A DNA stretch of 49,068 nucleotides from a bacterium (GCA_030530825.1 JAUMUF010000002.1:45622-94689), one strand, 5' to 3'. Shown: positions 23,961 to 33,586, counted from the stretch's first letter. Made by a program: numbers and translations. The notes: generated from the letters alone by a model not told the origin.

Positions 23961-26900
23961 TATTTCTCCAGTACTTTTAATGGGTCTATTGCAAACTGCT
24001 TACCAAAACCACCTTTATGTATCTCAAAATGTAGATGAGCACCGTAAGACCATCCCTCATTCCCAACTTCACCTATCTTTTGTCCCTTTTTAACATTATC
24101 TCCTGGGTTAACTATATGAGTGCTCATATGTAGATATGCTGAATATACATCATTATTATGTTTTATTATTATTGTATGCGGACCTCCACCTCCAGAGGTG
24201 TAACCATATGTATCTTGAATGACTTGACCGTCTGAGGTTGCATACACAGGTGTACCAGTAGGGTAGCCTAGGTCTATTCCGCCGTGATTGTTTGGTTGTC
24301 CTTCAAGGACTCTAGGCCCGAATCCAGAAGTTATATTTTGAGATGAAGCTCCCTTTATCGGCCATATAAAATCATCCGGCAGACCTGCTAGATCAGAGTC
24401 TACTTCAGAAGAGTTATGTCTATTTGTTGATGGTTCTGAGTCCTCTAGACCTTCCTCTATGCGATGATAGGTCATTAATGTAGCATAATAATCTACCATA
24501 GGTATTTGCTCTTTGTTGCACTTTTCGCCATAATCAGTATCGTCATCGTTGGTAGCTATACCTATAGGATATTTTCTATCATAGCAAGATTTTAGGTACT
24601 TCTTAAAATCTCCTTTTGCTAAGGTCTCAATATTGTCAGATTCACTATCGGTCGCTAAATCACCATTGGATTGCATTTTTTCAATAATTTCATCAAGGGA
24701 TTTATTCTTGGCTACATTTGTATCTATGCCAATAATCGGATTGCAGAAAATATCAGTGGCGGCGCCAGTACCTTTAATTATTGTATCGTCGCAAACTTCC
24801 ATATTGGCACTAAATCCAGCAGCATCATCAGCATGTGATGTTGGTATTATTGAAGAAAACGCCCTTGAAGCTATTGAGCTTATTGCCGGCACGAATCCGC
24901 CCAAAGTTGCCATCTGCCTTTGATATGGCATTGTGGTAGCTATAATTGAGCCAAGGAACGTGTGATGTGATGTAGGATCGAATGGGCTTCTGGTAGCTCG
25001 TTCGTATTCTGCTTTTTCTGCTATCATTTTTTCATTTTCGAAGTATAAAGCCAAAGCTTGGCTCTTATTTAATGACGCTCCTCCTCCTGCTGAAGCATTC
25101 TTGGACATTGTCGCTCCAGCTCCAGAAATTATGGCGTTGCCGTAGTCTTGACCAAGAGTCTTACTATTAACTATTTCTCCCACTAAAAAGCTACCTATAT
25201 ATGTAACTATTTGCTCCTTGAATAGTTCAAAGGCCAATTGTGCTACCGATGCAAGAACAGTAAGTCCACTTACCGCTCCGGCCAAAAATGATCCGATACA
25301 TCCAAGCAGTGTCACGCCGCCTACTACGCAACCCACAATTGTAGCAACTGCAGCTGTCGCGGCAAGTGCAGCTCCGGCCATTGAGATTGTTTTGCACATT
25401 TTTGAACCCCAAGTCAACAGGTCTTTCATGCCGTTCATTATTTCTTTTATTTTGCCGGTTAGACCAACTGAGTAATTCTTGGCGGAATCATCAAGTGAGC
25501 CGACACTATCATTATATGCCAATGCCCTCCAGCCCTGGGATTCTGTGAAGGATTTTGTTGAATTATTGGCTGAATTTACGCTAGCTAAATATTTTAACGA
25601 TCTTTTGAAGAATGAAGATTCTTTATTCTCTGATTTTTCCCCATCTTCAGGAACTGGTATACCCATTGTTGGGTTACCTAAAGATTCGACCTCTTCGGTG
25701 GTTGCTTGATTGGCTTTCATTTTTGATGCTGTAGATAAGAATAGGAAAGCAAATCTAGCTAAAACTAAAAATCTAGTCAGTTTGATACCTGATATCACAA
25801 TAGATGTCCCCGCAAAAACAAAGCACAGTTTATTTATCGGATTCAGATATCCTTGAGCTTTATTCACGAACCCCTGAGCTTTAGAAGCGCCGGCAGCTAA
25901 CTTATCTTTCATTGATAAGCCTTTCATTTCTTCACCGACCTCTTTGCCCATTTTTGCGAGGTCGGCCTCGGCGGTTCGAGGTTCTTTTTTTGCATTTTCG
26001 TCGAGATTTTTAAGTTCATCGTCATTATCGTAATCTGGCGATTGTGAGGCTTCTGTGGAATTGGTTTTATCAGAGTCTTTATTGGAAGTTTCGAGTCCGT
26101 CATCTTGAACTTGTTTGGTGCTTTTTCCTTTATTGTCGGGCTTCGCGCCTTTAATATTAAACCATTTTTTGAATTTTTTATTAGCCTTATCTAAAAATGT
26201 ATGAAAATGCCCCTTATAACCTTTATCCCAAGATGCTTTAAGTTTAGGGTCTCTGAGCATACTTTTAATTGAGCGACTATCGTTGGTTATATTAGTACCG
26301 CTCTCGATATGTTCAAGGCTGGTAATTTTATTTTTACCGAATAAAGTCTTGCCGTTAGTCTCAACCTTAAATCCTGCCTTCTCAATGTTTTTGACTTGCG
26401 CGTCAGATACTGAAGCAAAACGGCAGTAAAGCCGAGTTTTACAATTTATCCCAGGTTCTTTAATCTTTAAATGCCAAAGTTTATCTTTAATAAGATCTGT
26501 TGAAGCGCCAGACCAGCCGATTTTTTCAGTGATTATTTCCATTATGTGGATTGGTGCGAGCATTGCCCCAAAAAATGAGAAGAACATAAAACCACCACTA
26601 ATTCCAATAAGCCCCGCTCCACCAAGAATTGCGGCTTTTTTACTCTTGAAGAAGCCAAATTTTCCCGCACCTTTAATTTTTGCGTTTCGAGATTTGTGTG
26701 TCCCGCCACCGGTATAATTAAAGCGGTTGGAAGGTGAATTTTCTCCTCCTAAGACTGATTCTTCACTTTGATTTCTTGAAGCAGAAGTAGCGGAATTTTC
26801 TGCCGCTATCAAAGAATCTGCATCATAGCCGTTAGAGGTTTTACTCGAAGAAGATTTTCCGCCATCAAAAACCTGAGCGTTACCCCATCGTTCTTGGGCT

Positions 26901-26986
26901 CGCCCTAAAGCGGATTGATTTTGATCGCTTAAATCGCTATAATCGCGATTTTGATCATCGTCATAATTATAATCTCTCGCTCCCAT
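23960..26986 (-). CDS. Large T4SS-associated membrane protein with C-terminal M23 peptidase
   Basis: 1008 residues. A disordered Asp/Ser/Asn-rich N-terminus (1-120) precedes a helix near 128-150, a long charged segment, further hydrophobic helices near 400-430 and a cluster (about 550-620) rich in Ala/Val/Cys (MAGAALAATAAVATIVGCVVGG). The C-terminus is an M23/LytM metallopeptidase with HGGID (His901, Asp905) and HLHFE (His984, His986), the full zinc set. It cuts peptidoglycan cross-links. The multi-helix scaffold plus lytic domain suggests a VirB6/VirB8- or VirB1-like combination. The family of the central region is not identified. A promoter lies upstream. Confidence 0.82.
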   Translation of the reverse strand: MGARDYNYDDDQNRDYSDLSDQNQSALGRAQERWGNAQVFDGGKSSSSKTSNGYDADSLIAAENSATSASRNQSEESVLGGENSPSNRFNYTGGGTHKSRNAKIKGAGKFGFFKSKKAAILGGAGLIGISGGFMFFSFFGAMLAPIHIMEIITEKIGWSGASTDLIKDKLWHLKIKEPGINCKTRLYCRFASVSDAQVKNIEKAGFKVETNGKTLFGKNKITSLEHIESGTNITNDSRSIKSMLRDPKLKASWDKGYKGHFHTFLDKANKKFKKWFNIKGAKPDNKGKSTKQVQDDGLETSNKDSDKTNSTEASQSPDYDNDDELKNLDENAKKEPRTAEADLAKMGKEVGEEMKGLSMKDKLAAGASKAQGFVNKAQGYLNPINKLCFVFAGTSIVISGIKLTRFLVLARFAFLFLSTASKMKANQATTEEVESLGNPTMGIPVPEDGEKSENKESSFFKRSLKYLASVNSANNSTKSFTESQGWRALAYNDSVGSLDDSAKNYSVGLTGKIKEIMNGMKDLLTWGSKMCKTISMAGAALAATAAVATIVGCVVGGVTLLGCIGSFLAGAVSGLTVLASVAQLAFELFKEQIVTYIGSFLVGEIVNSKTLGQDYGNAIISGAGATMSKNASAGGGASLNKSQALALYFENEKMIAEKAEYERATRSPFDPTSHHTFLGSIIATTMPYQRQMATLGGFVPAISSIASRAFSSIIPTSHADDAAGFSANMEVCDDTIIKGTGAATDIFCNPIIGIDTNVAKNKSLDEIIEKMQSNGDLATDSESDNIETLAKGDFKKYLKSCYDRKYPIGIATNDDDTDYGEKCNKEQIPMVDYYATLMTYHRIEEGLEDSEPSTNRHNSSEVDSDLAGLPDDFIWPIKGASSQNITSGFGPRVLEGQPNNHGGIDLGYPTGTPVYATSDGQVIQDTYGYTSGGGGPHTIIIKHNNDVYSAYLHMSTHIVNPGDNVKKGQKIGEVGNEGWSYGAHLHFEIHKGGFGKQFAIDPLKVLEK

Positions 26987-27007
26987 AAAACCTCAATTTA
27001 TAAAACT

Positions 27008-27018
27008 ATTTTACCATA
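27008..27018 (-). promoter_or_regulatory. Extended -10 promoter of the M23-lysozyme-PEGA genes
   Basis: Minus strand TATGGTAAAAT (27018-27008), 21 bases before ATG 26986, with a TTGAGG Shine-Dalgarno-like site between. It separates this trio from the VirB4 operon. Confidence 0.5.
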
Positions 27019-27045
27019 AAATTATTATTTTTGAAAATGTTTTTG

Positions 27046-28893
27046 CTAAAATAATTCATTTGGGTCGGCGTATCCGTAGGCGCCATTATTGTCTCGAAGT
27101 GGCTGTTGATTTGGGTTGGTTGTAATCAGTGCGTCCTCTGTTGGGCTGGCTGTTATCTGGATATGAACATGGCTCTGCCCAGCAAAGAACAATCCTTGAC
27201 CAACTGGGAAATTAGCTAGACGCTTGCGTTCTTCTTCTGTCAGTTTGAAGACATCGCTCAAGACATCCACCGCCGATGAAGATTGCTTGAGAAGAAGTTG
27301 CATCGAACTGTTAGACACGATTGCGCGACCCATCTTCGACCCCATAAAGTCTTCAACGTCCTGCGTGATAGTTGTAAGTCCGAGATGGTATTTTCGAGCC
27401 CTTTTCGCCAAAGAAAACAAGAAATTGGCGGAATCTTCATATTGCATCAATTGCCAAGCCTCGTCTACGATGAGCATTCGTTTTTTCTGATCTGTTCTAA
27501 CGACATTCCAGATGTGAGACAGCACAATATACATCGCCACTGGACGAAGGTCATCTTCGAGGTCGCGAATGTTAAACACCACCATTGGATTATTGATGTC
27601 AATATTGGATTGTTGTGAAAAAATCCCCGCGAATGTACCAGTGGTGTATTTTCGAAGTCGCTGAGCCAATTGCGGGCCACTTCCACCCATATGAACTAAT
27701 GTATCATAAAGATGGATTATTGTTGGCGGCGTAGAATTGTGCGTGAGTGGATCAGAAGTAATCCCCGCGCGAGCATAAGTATCGATGATTGCCTGATCGA
27801 GATCTGCTTCTTCAGCCGGAGTAAGCCCGTGACCGTGAGTTCCGCCAAGCATCAAGCGGAAAAGTCCATGAAGCGTCACGATATTTGCGCGGAGCGCATT
27901 GTCGGCTTCATCCTGATCAATAACTCGCGGAAGGTCGAATGGGTTAATCCGCGTATCACTATTCAGACTTAAGCGAATATAACTTCCGCCAGTTGCATCG
28001 CATAATTTTTGATACTCGTTTTCTGGGTCGATAATCACCACATCGGCTCCCATCATCATTGTTCTAAGCGCCTCCAATTTAACGGTGTAAGATTTACCTG
28101 CACCAGATTTGGCAAAGACCACCATATTGGCGTTTTCCAAGGTGAAACGGTCAAAGATAACAAGCCCATTATTGTGCATATTTACGCCATAAAGTACGCC
28201 GTTTTCTTGCGTAAGATCGGCTGAAGTAAATGGGAATGAAGTCGAGATCGCGCCCGTATTCATATTTCTTCGAATTTGAAGTTTATCAGAAAGTTGCGGC
28301 ACGGTAGCATTCAAGCCCTGCTCCTGTTGAGAACTCGCCACTTTGGAGAAAATCAACTGCTGGCCAAGCATTGTTTCGATGGCGTTTTTATTAAAAGTAA
28401 GTTCATCCAGACTGTCCGCATAAAGTGTAATGTAAAGCCCAAAGCGGAAGAATTTTTCTGCGCCAAGTTGAAGTTGATCTCGAAGTTCCTCGGCGTCGGC
28501 AATGGCGGCTTCGAGCGCTGGATCGCGGACCTTACCCTTTTCGTTATTCAATTGAAGTGAGGCTTCAAGTTCTGTAACTTTGCGGCGGAGGTTTTTCATC
28601 ACGACATCAGTTTCTACAGGGTAAATAAACATCGAAATATCTAAAACGATATCAGTGTTAATGAGCCCCGAGAGCCAGCCAGTGTAAAGTTGGCGGGGAT
28701 AGCCATAGACGTAGAGTGTTTGGCCGTATTTAGTGCCGAGTCGGAAATATCCAGAATGAAGTTCAAGGCTGGACGGCGCTATCAGATCTCGAAGTGTATT
28801 AATACCTGTCAAAAAGGCTTTTTCGACTTCTGCTTGCTCTTGTGCTCGTTGCTGGGCGGCAATATCTGCCGCGGTTTTTTGCTTTTTAGCCAT
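27046..28893 (-). CDS. virB4: T4SS ATPase VirB4/TraC family
   Basis: 615 residues. The N-terminal 240 form the VirB4-type assembly domain (IAPSSLELHSGYFRLGTKYGQTLYVYGYP, DIVLDISMFIYP), and the C-terminal RecA-like motor has Walker A KSGAGKS (262-268), IIDPENEY (287-294) and Walker B RMLIVDEAWQLM near 470. The motor also carries the TITQDVEDF and SSMQLLLKQSS elements of VirB4. It powers T4SS assembly and substrate transfer at the membrane. The upstream TraC-like gene shares its last base with this ATG; the operon order is PrgI, TraC-like, VirB4, as in Gram-positive conjugation modules. Confidence 0.93.
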   Translation of the reverse strand: MAKKQKTAADIAAQQRAQEQAEVEKAFLTGINTLRDLIAPSSLELHSGYFRLGTKYGQTLYVYGYPRQLYTGWLSGLINTDIVLDISMFIYPVETDVVMKNLRRKVTELEASLQLNNEKGKVRDPALEAAIADAEELRDQLQLGAEKFFRFGLYITLYADSLDELTFNKNAIETMLGQQLIFSKVASSQQEQGLNATVPQLSDKLQIRRNMNTGAISTSFPFTSADLTQENGVLYGVNMHNNGLVIFDRFTLENANMVVFAKSGAGKSYTVKLEALRTMMMGADVVIIDPENEYQKLCDATGGSYIRLSLNSDTRINPFDLPRVIDQDEADNALRANIVTLHGLFRLMLGGTHGHGLTPAEEADLDQAIIDTYARAGITSDPLTHNSTPPTIIHLYDTLVHMGGSGPQLAQRLRKYTTGTFAGIFSQQSNIDINNPMVVFNIRDLEDDLRPVAMYIVLSHIWNVVRTDQKKRMLIVDEAWQLMQYEDSANFLFSLAKRARKYHLGLTTITQDVEDFMGSKMGRAIVSNSSMQLLLKQSSSAVDVLSDVFKLTEEERKRLANFPVGQGLFFAGQSHVHIQITASPTEDALITTNPNQQPLRDNNGAYGYADPNELF

Positions 28894-29774
28894 TAAAATT
28901 CTCCTTGTTGTGTTTTGCTTGGGGCTTTTTTGGTGTAAAGCGTGGCGATATTTTCGAAGTCACCTAGCGGTTCATATACGGCTGTGTCTGGATTGTAGAA
29001 GTTATAGTAGAGTTCACCAAGTTCTTTAGTGTTGAGTTGGACGCTTTTTACGCCAATTTGAAACAATCCACCAGTGATCGAGTCGACCCGTTTGCGAAGT
29101 TCATCTCTTGCCTTTTCCCAAGTGTCGTGATCGATTTTTTTAACAGTTGTAGTTTTAGGAAATAGCCCTGAGAAAAATCCTTTGGCTTGGTCGGCGGCCG
29201 TTGTTCCATCACCAAGCGGATAGTATGGCACGACAATAAAGAAAGACTTATCCATAATGTTGGCGGCTTGAGAGAGTTCTTCAATAAAGCCAATATAATC
29301 ATCCATTAGGCGAGCGAGAAGCATATTTCCTTGATTGCGGTTGATATCGGCGAGTTTATTGAGATAAGGCTCGATATCAATGCGTTGGGAGCGGACAAGA
29401 ATCTGAACCGGATGGTGGAGCGCATTCAAAAAACTCTGATAAGAGTATTCCACACCCTCTTTCTCGCGCGTACTCATAAGATCGTAGTTGATCGATTTAC
29501 ACGCAATTACTGAGCGAAAACTGCCGTCCTTCATCACTACTATACCTTCTCGGATTTCAGCGATTTCGAGAGAATTTTGTGTCGAAGTTGGATTGGCTGG
29601 AGCACTGGCGCTCATTGGTGGTTGAGGTTGTTGGTTGGGTGCGATATTTGGTTGCGGGTTGAATCCTTGCGCCTGATTTGGACTAAACCGCTGATTTTGT
29701 TGCGCATTAAAGCCGGCTCCATTTGGTGCTAAATTCTGTTCCCGATTTACTTGAAATTGTTGTCCGTTATCCAT
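28893..29774 (-). CDS. TraC-like T4SS protein (VirB4 N-terminal-type domain without motor)
   Basis: 293 residues. The first 85 are a Pro/Gln/Asn-rich low-complexity tail. Then comes a domain with EIREGIVVMKDGSFRSVIACKSINYDLMS and YSYQSFLNALHHPVQILVRSQRIDIEPYL, which resembles the N-terminal domain of VirB4/TraC proteins; no Walker motifs are present. Such stand-alone TraC-like genes occur directly before virB4 in PrgI-type T4SS clusters. It may act as an adaptor between PrgI and VirB4. Start and stop overlaps of 1 base on both sides imply coupled translation. Confidence 0.75.
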   Translation of the reverse strand: MDNGQQFQVNREQNLAPNGAGFNAQQNQRFSPNQAQGFNPQPNIAPNQQPQPPMSASAPANPTSTQNSLEIAEIREGIVVMKDGSFRSVIACKSINYDLMSTREKEGVEYSYQSFLNALHHPVQILVRSQRIDIEPYLNKLADINRNQGNMLLARLMDDYIGFIEELSQAANIMDKSFFIVVPYYPLGDGTTAADQAKGFFSGLFPKTTTVKKIDHDTWEKARDELRKRVDSITGGLFQIGVKSVQLNTKELGELYYNFYNPDTAVYEPLGDFENIATLYTKKAPSKTQQGEF

Positions 29775-29775
29775 A

Positions 29776-30798
29776 TTACCTCAGTGAAATTATAACTTCT
29801 TCTTCTCCTAATTTTGTCTCTTTTTGCTGAATTTTTTCCGCCTGCTTGGCGAGAGTTTCTACGCTTAAATCTTTTCCATCTTCGACCAATTTTTCGATAT
29901 TTTGTTGATGAATTTCCTGCTTAACTCTCTCGGCTGGACTAATTGGCGGTGAGACTTGTGGATAATTCTGTGGAAAAAATTGTGAAAAACTCGCTTCTGG
30001 TGAAACTGTTTGATTTGATTGCGAAGTGTAAGCCTGCTGTCCGATTGGTGAAATCACACTCTGTCTAACACCTTCTGGGTAAGGATTATATTGAATTTGT
30101 TGCGGCAAAACATCTGGCGTCTCCAATTGTTGAATTTGCCTTTCTCGCCCTGCGTAAAGATTCATTGGATTGACGGCGTAAGTTCTTTCTGTGATCTGCC
30201 CCGCATTCAATCCTGAATAATCCGCCAAGTTTCGAGCGGTGTTCATATTTTGCATAATCTCTGCCTTTCGAGAATTTTCCGCTCGCGCAAGAAGATTGTC
30301 GATGTTTCGATTAAGAATTGGGTCTTCTGAAACATCGATCGGGTTACCGCTTTGACCATGCTGTGCAGAAACGGCGTTTTTGATCGCCCAGCCTTCCGTA
30401 TCCACGATATCGGCAAGATAACTGAGACGGCGTACGGCTTCTTCTTGGCGGATACCTTTAGTCCTGTCGCGTTCAGGATTTTTGGGTGCGGCAATTTCGA
30501 TCAAGTGTTCTTTTCCGTCTGGTTGCCAGAGGCGTTTATTTGGCTTCAGGTTAAAAGAAATTACAGCCGCAAAATACGCCTCCATCGGTTGATCTTTGCG
30601 GATAGGTAGCGCCAGCGCGCCAAAGAAGAGGATAAACGGCAAAGGTATAATTATAAGCCCTGGATAAAGTGTAAATAAAAACCACGCCAAGCCAATGAAG
30701 CCCGCGGTTATAAGTAAATAAACAAACTGCCTCGGACTAAATGGCCCGAGCAATTTATCATCTGCCTCAACATCTTGGGGAACTTTATAAACACTCAT
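29776..30798 (-). CDS. PrgI family T4SS membrane protein (VirB3-like)
   Basis: 340 residues. The first 110 are the PrgI domain: VPQDVEADDKLLGPFSPRQFVYLL, two transmembrane helices (about 28-70) and the RKDQPMEAYFAAVISFNLKPNKRLWQPDG cytoplasmic segment. Then follows a long Gln/Pro/Ser-rich tail with predicted coiled-coil near 300-340 (KQEIHQQNIEKLVEDG). PrgI corresponds to VirB3, which anchors VirB4 at the membrane. The tail is far longer than in typical PrgI proteins (about 110-130 residues). An extended -10 box lies 31 bases upstream; no strong Shine-Dalgarno site is visible. Confidence 0.88.
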   Translation of the reverse strand: MSVYKVPQDVEADDKLLGPFSPRQFVYLLITAGFIGLAWFLFTLYPGLIIIPLPFILFFGALALPIRKDQPMEAYFAAVISFNLKPNKRLWQPDGKEHLIEIAAPKNPERDRTKGIRQEEAVRRLSYLADIVDTEGWAIKNAVSAQHGQSGNPIDVSEDPILNRNIDNLLARAENSRKAEIMQNMNTARNLADYSGLNAGQITERTYAVNPMNLYAGRERQIQQLETPDVLPQQIQYNPYPEGVRQSVISPIGQQAYTSQSNQTVSPEASFSQFFPQNYPQVSPPISPAERVKQEIHQQNIEKLVEDGKDLSVETLAKQAEKIQQKETKLGEEEVIISLR

Positions 30799-30829
30799 TT
30801 TTTCTTGCCCACTAAACTACTTATGATTT

Positions 30830-30838
30830 ATTATAACA
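30830..30838 (-). promoter_or_regulatory. Extended -10 promoter of prgI-traC-virB4
   Basis: Minus strand TGTTATAAT (30838-30830), about 31 bases before ATG 30798 and just past the terminator of the VirB6-like gene. Confidence 0.5.
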
Positions 30839-30850
30839 TTTTTTTGGGAA

Positions 30851-30880
30851 GAAAAAAAGCCCCAATTAGATTAGGGCTAA
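30851..30880 (-). terminator. Terminator of the VirB6-like gene
   Basis: Minus strand AGCCC (30878-30874) pairs with GGGCT (30862-30858) and is followed by T7. The hairpin overlaps the stop codon at 30877. The stem is short, so read-through to prgI is possible. Confidence 0.6.
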
Positions 30881-33519
30881 AATTTGTAAGTTGTTCGGAA
30901 AGATTCGATTTGCTCTTTCTGCTTCTTGGACATCTTGCGTTTGAGCTCATCTGCGTTGTTGAGCTCATTGAGGCCTTCCGTAATTTTAATTGAATTTTTA
31001 GCGAAGACTTCATTGATTGCTTTCTGGATTTCAGCCTTCTTGATAATGTCTGATTCTTTTCCGATAGGACTTCCGTTGTCGGATCCGCTGTAGTTGAAGA
31101 GTAATTTCATCGCGCTATCAGCCATTTTGGAGGCTTTTTCTGATGAAAATTCTGTCGAGAATTTGGTTGCGATATGCTTCATGATCTCGGCTTCACTTTT
31201 TCCGCTTAATGCGAGTTCATCCAAGAAGCCTGCGCCCATAAACTGGACGTCGTCTTTTTTGTTCTTTTTGAAGGCTTCCACAAGGCTCGCTCTGACACTG
31301 GACAGTTCTCCGCCATCAGTAGTTTTACCAAGGGTGTGAATAATATCCGAAATGTCGGCTGTCTGCATAAATCGCTCGGCGGCGGCTTTGCGCAAGTTAT
31401 CATTGACTTTGAGTTTAATACCGTTCTTCTCGATATCTTCGCCCTGGTTTTTGTCCATTACAGACTGATAATCTTTACCGGAAAAGTCTAGAGAAGACAT
31501 AAGTTTGGAGACAGATTCGATCTCTTCTTTTGACTCTTTTGAAGCGGCAGCCATCGCGCTAGCGAGAGCAGAAACACGACCTTCTTCTCCTCTGATACCA
31601 GAGGCTTTTTTGAGAAGATCTTCATTATTTTTAAGATGGTTGGCGATTGCAGAATTGGTTGCGAGATTATTGTTGCGCTCGGCTTCCTTGTAAGCATTGG
31701 CCTCGTTGGTGTTATGAAGAAAATCAACAGCCTTTTTACCATATTTTCTGCTCATTTCTTTTAATTTGGACTCATCAACGCCAACAACAACACCTTTGTC
31801 GTCGAGCTTAAGTGTACCTTTAATAATGTCTGCTTTAATTTCAGAAATTTTGGCGGAATAATTCGCTGAGGCGCGATCCAGATTCTGTTGCGCGTCAAGT
31901 TCGTTTTGTATAATACTTCGAGAAAGCATAAAGTCTTTAAATATACTTGGTGACATTTTTGTCGCCTTTTCATGCTTGGCGATCTCGCTTTCTTGGAAGC
32001 GAGCTTTTTGATATTGCTCGGCGATATTTTTATTCGAAGCCCATCTTGCGTTTCTTCTATATCTCATACCATGCGCAGCGGCCGTCGGATTAAATTTTCC
32101 GCCCTTAGCGATTTGCCTGTTGATGTTTGCTTCTTGGTGCCCTTTTATCCAGTTTCTCGCACTATCAACGGGACCTTTATTAGGATTATTAATAATACCA
32201 GCAAATTTGCCAAGTAAGCTTCCGCTAACTTTCATAATTGTTGGTGTTATGGCTAATGGTATAACTTGAACTGCCATTCCGAGTATAAGTGTTGCAAGAT
32301 TGCCATTAGCATTAGCTATGATTGTTAGACCTACCAATTGAGACCCTCCAAAAACCAGAGCTATCAAAGGATACATTAATAGCATTGTTGTGAGAAGATC
32401 TTTCCATTTTTCAAACCATTTTTCTGTATTTGGCAAAATTGAAGCCGCAAAGGCCAAAGGTGATAAGAAAATCAAAACAGTTATAATCGCCTGTCTGGCG
32501 GCAAGCACCATAAAAGCCACGAATGCTGAATAAATTAACCCTAAAAGCACTAATGATACCAATATCCCAACCCCTAAAATGTTGGTTGCTCCGGCAATAG
32601 CTAGAGAATATCCAGCATATCCTGCGCCAGATAATAATCCGGTCATTAATGTTGCCCAACTCAAGCCACTGAGTCCTTGGACATTAATTTTTTCGCCACT
32701 TTCAGAAAGTCCACTTTCGAATATATTTTTTCTTATATCCACTAACATATTTTGAACTTGATGACCAGAAATATTTGATATATCGACAAGTATTGCAGAA
32801 ATATAATATGAAAGATTGATTAAAATCGCAGCTATAATTAGTTTAGGAAGAATTTTTTTAATTCCGTAGTTAGATACTCCTACATTGGTTATTTGAGAGT
32901 ATACTACCGCAATCATGATTATTGCGAGAACTATGTTGGCGATATCTTTCATATAATTCCATACTATAAAAACGCCAGATCTGTCGGATGTTTGAAGAGG
33001 TTGGACTTTAAGAAAATTCTCAACAAATCCATAAAGAGCATCCATGCCTCTTGCTAGCGTATTTCCGATCATACATATAATCCAGCCTCCTCCACCTTCT
33101 ACGGCGCAAGAGGTTTTGCCCTGTTCTGCGTCGGATGCTACACCTTGACCTGTTATATTTTGTGAATTTCCCTGCTGTGAGGCGTTCCCTAGAGCAGATA
33201 CTTTAATTGTCGAAATTTTTCCGTTGATTTTATCTTCGATTTTATCCAAAGTAATAACGCGCGCGGTTTGCTCGCCCTGCGAAATGCCGACATCTTCGAT
33301 AAAAACTTCTCCATTTCGAAGGTTTTCTGGCAGTTTAGCCTTTTCAGAAGCGGAGGCCTTTTTAAAATTTTTACCATCATAAAAGATCGCACTTTTACTG
33401 TTATCGGTCCACTTGGCGCCATCAAGGGCGTGCGTAATTGGGCTGAAATTAAAAATCCCGATAGCAAGCATCAGAATCATTAATAAAATCCCAATTTTTT
33501 GCGTAAAAGTCCGCTTCAT
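30877..33519 (-). CDS. VirB6/TrbL-like T4SS polytopic protein with long coiled-coil tail
   Basis: 880 residues: a signal peptide (about 1-30), a region with VEGGGGWIICMIGNTLARGMDALYG, then at least six helices between about 180 and 430 (IANIVLAIIMIAVVYSQ; LIIAAILINLSYYISAILVDISN; LGVGILVSLVLLGLIYSAFVAFMVLAARQAI), followed by a 430-residue charged helical C-terminus (many Lys/Glu/Ala). VirB6-type proteins form the inner-membrane channel; the cytoplasmic tail is an unusual size. The start ATG 33519 is set by the promoter just upstream. A distinctive block is PLAFAASILPNTEKWFEKWKDLL, as in TrbL/VirB6 relatives of Gram-positives. Confidence 0.75.
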   Translation of the reverse strand: MKRTFTQKIGILLMILMLAIGIFNFSPITHALDGAKWTDNSKSAIFYDGKNFKKASASEKAKLPENLRNGEVFIEDVGISQGEQTARVITLDKIEDKINGKISTIKVSALGNASQQGNSQNITGQGVASDAEQGKTSCAVEGGGGWIICMIGNTLARGMDALYGFVENFLKVQPLQTSDRSGVFIVWNYMKDIANIVLAIIMIAVVYSQITNVGVSNYGIKKILPKLIIAAILINLSYYISAILVDISNISGHQVQNMLVDIRKNIFESGLSESGEKINVQGLSGLSWATLMTGLLSGAGYAGYSLAIAGATNILGVGILVSLVLLGLIYSAFVAFMVLAARQAIITVLIFLSPLAFAASILPNTEKWFEKWKDLLTTMLLMYPLIALVFGGSQLVGLTIIANANGNLATLILGMAVQVIPLAITPTIMKVSGSLLGKFAGIINNPNKGPVDSARNWIKGHQEANINRQIAKGGKFNPTAAAHGMRYRRNARWASNKNIAEQYQKARFQESEIAKHEKATKMSPSIFKDFMLSRSIIQNELDAQQNLDRASANYSAKISEIKADIIKGTLKLDDKGVVVGVDESKLKEMSRKYGKKAVDFLHNTNEANAYKEAERNNNLATNSAIANHLKNNEDLLKKASGIRGEEGRVSALASAMAAASKESKEEIESVSKLMSSLDFSGKDYQSVMDKNQGEDIEKNGIKLKVNDNLRKAAAERFMQTADISDIIHTLGKTTDGGELSSVRASLVEAFKKNKKDDVQFMGAGFLDELALSGKSEAEIMKHIATKFSTEFSSEKASKMADSAMKLLFNYSGSDNGSPIGKESDIIKKAEIQKAINEVFAKNSIKITEGLNELNNADELKRKMSKKQKEQIESFRTTYKF

Positions 33520-33526
33520 AAGGTAG

Positions 33527-33555
33527 ATTTTAGCATAAAAATTGATTTTTGTCAA
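33527..33555 (-). promoter_or_regulatory. Strong leaderless-type promoter of the VirB6-like gene
   Basis: Minus strand -35 TTGACA (33555-33550), 17-base spacer, TATGCTAAAAT (33537-33527), then 7 bases to ATG 33519. It is divergent from the pilin promoter (33587-33615). Confidence 0.75.
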
Positions 33556-33586
33556 TCTAAAAACTTGAATTTATAGCATAAAATGC

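Noticed and set aside
33522-33555. Upstream start for the VirB6-like gene (12 more residues)
   Set aside because: Those codons lie within the strong promoter; the signal peptide begins at ATG 33519.
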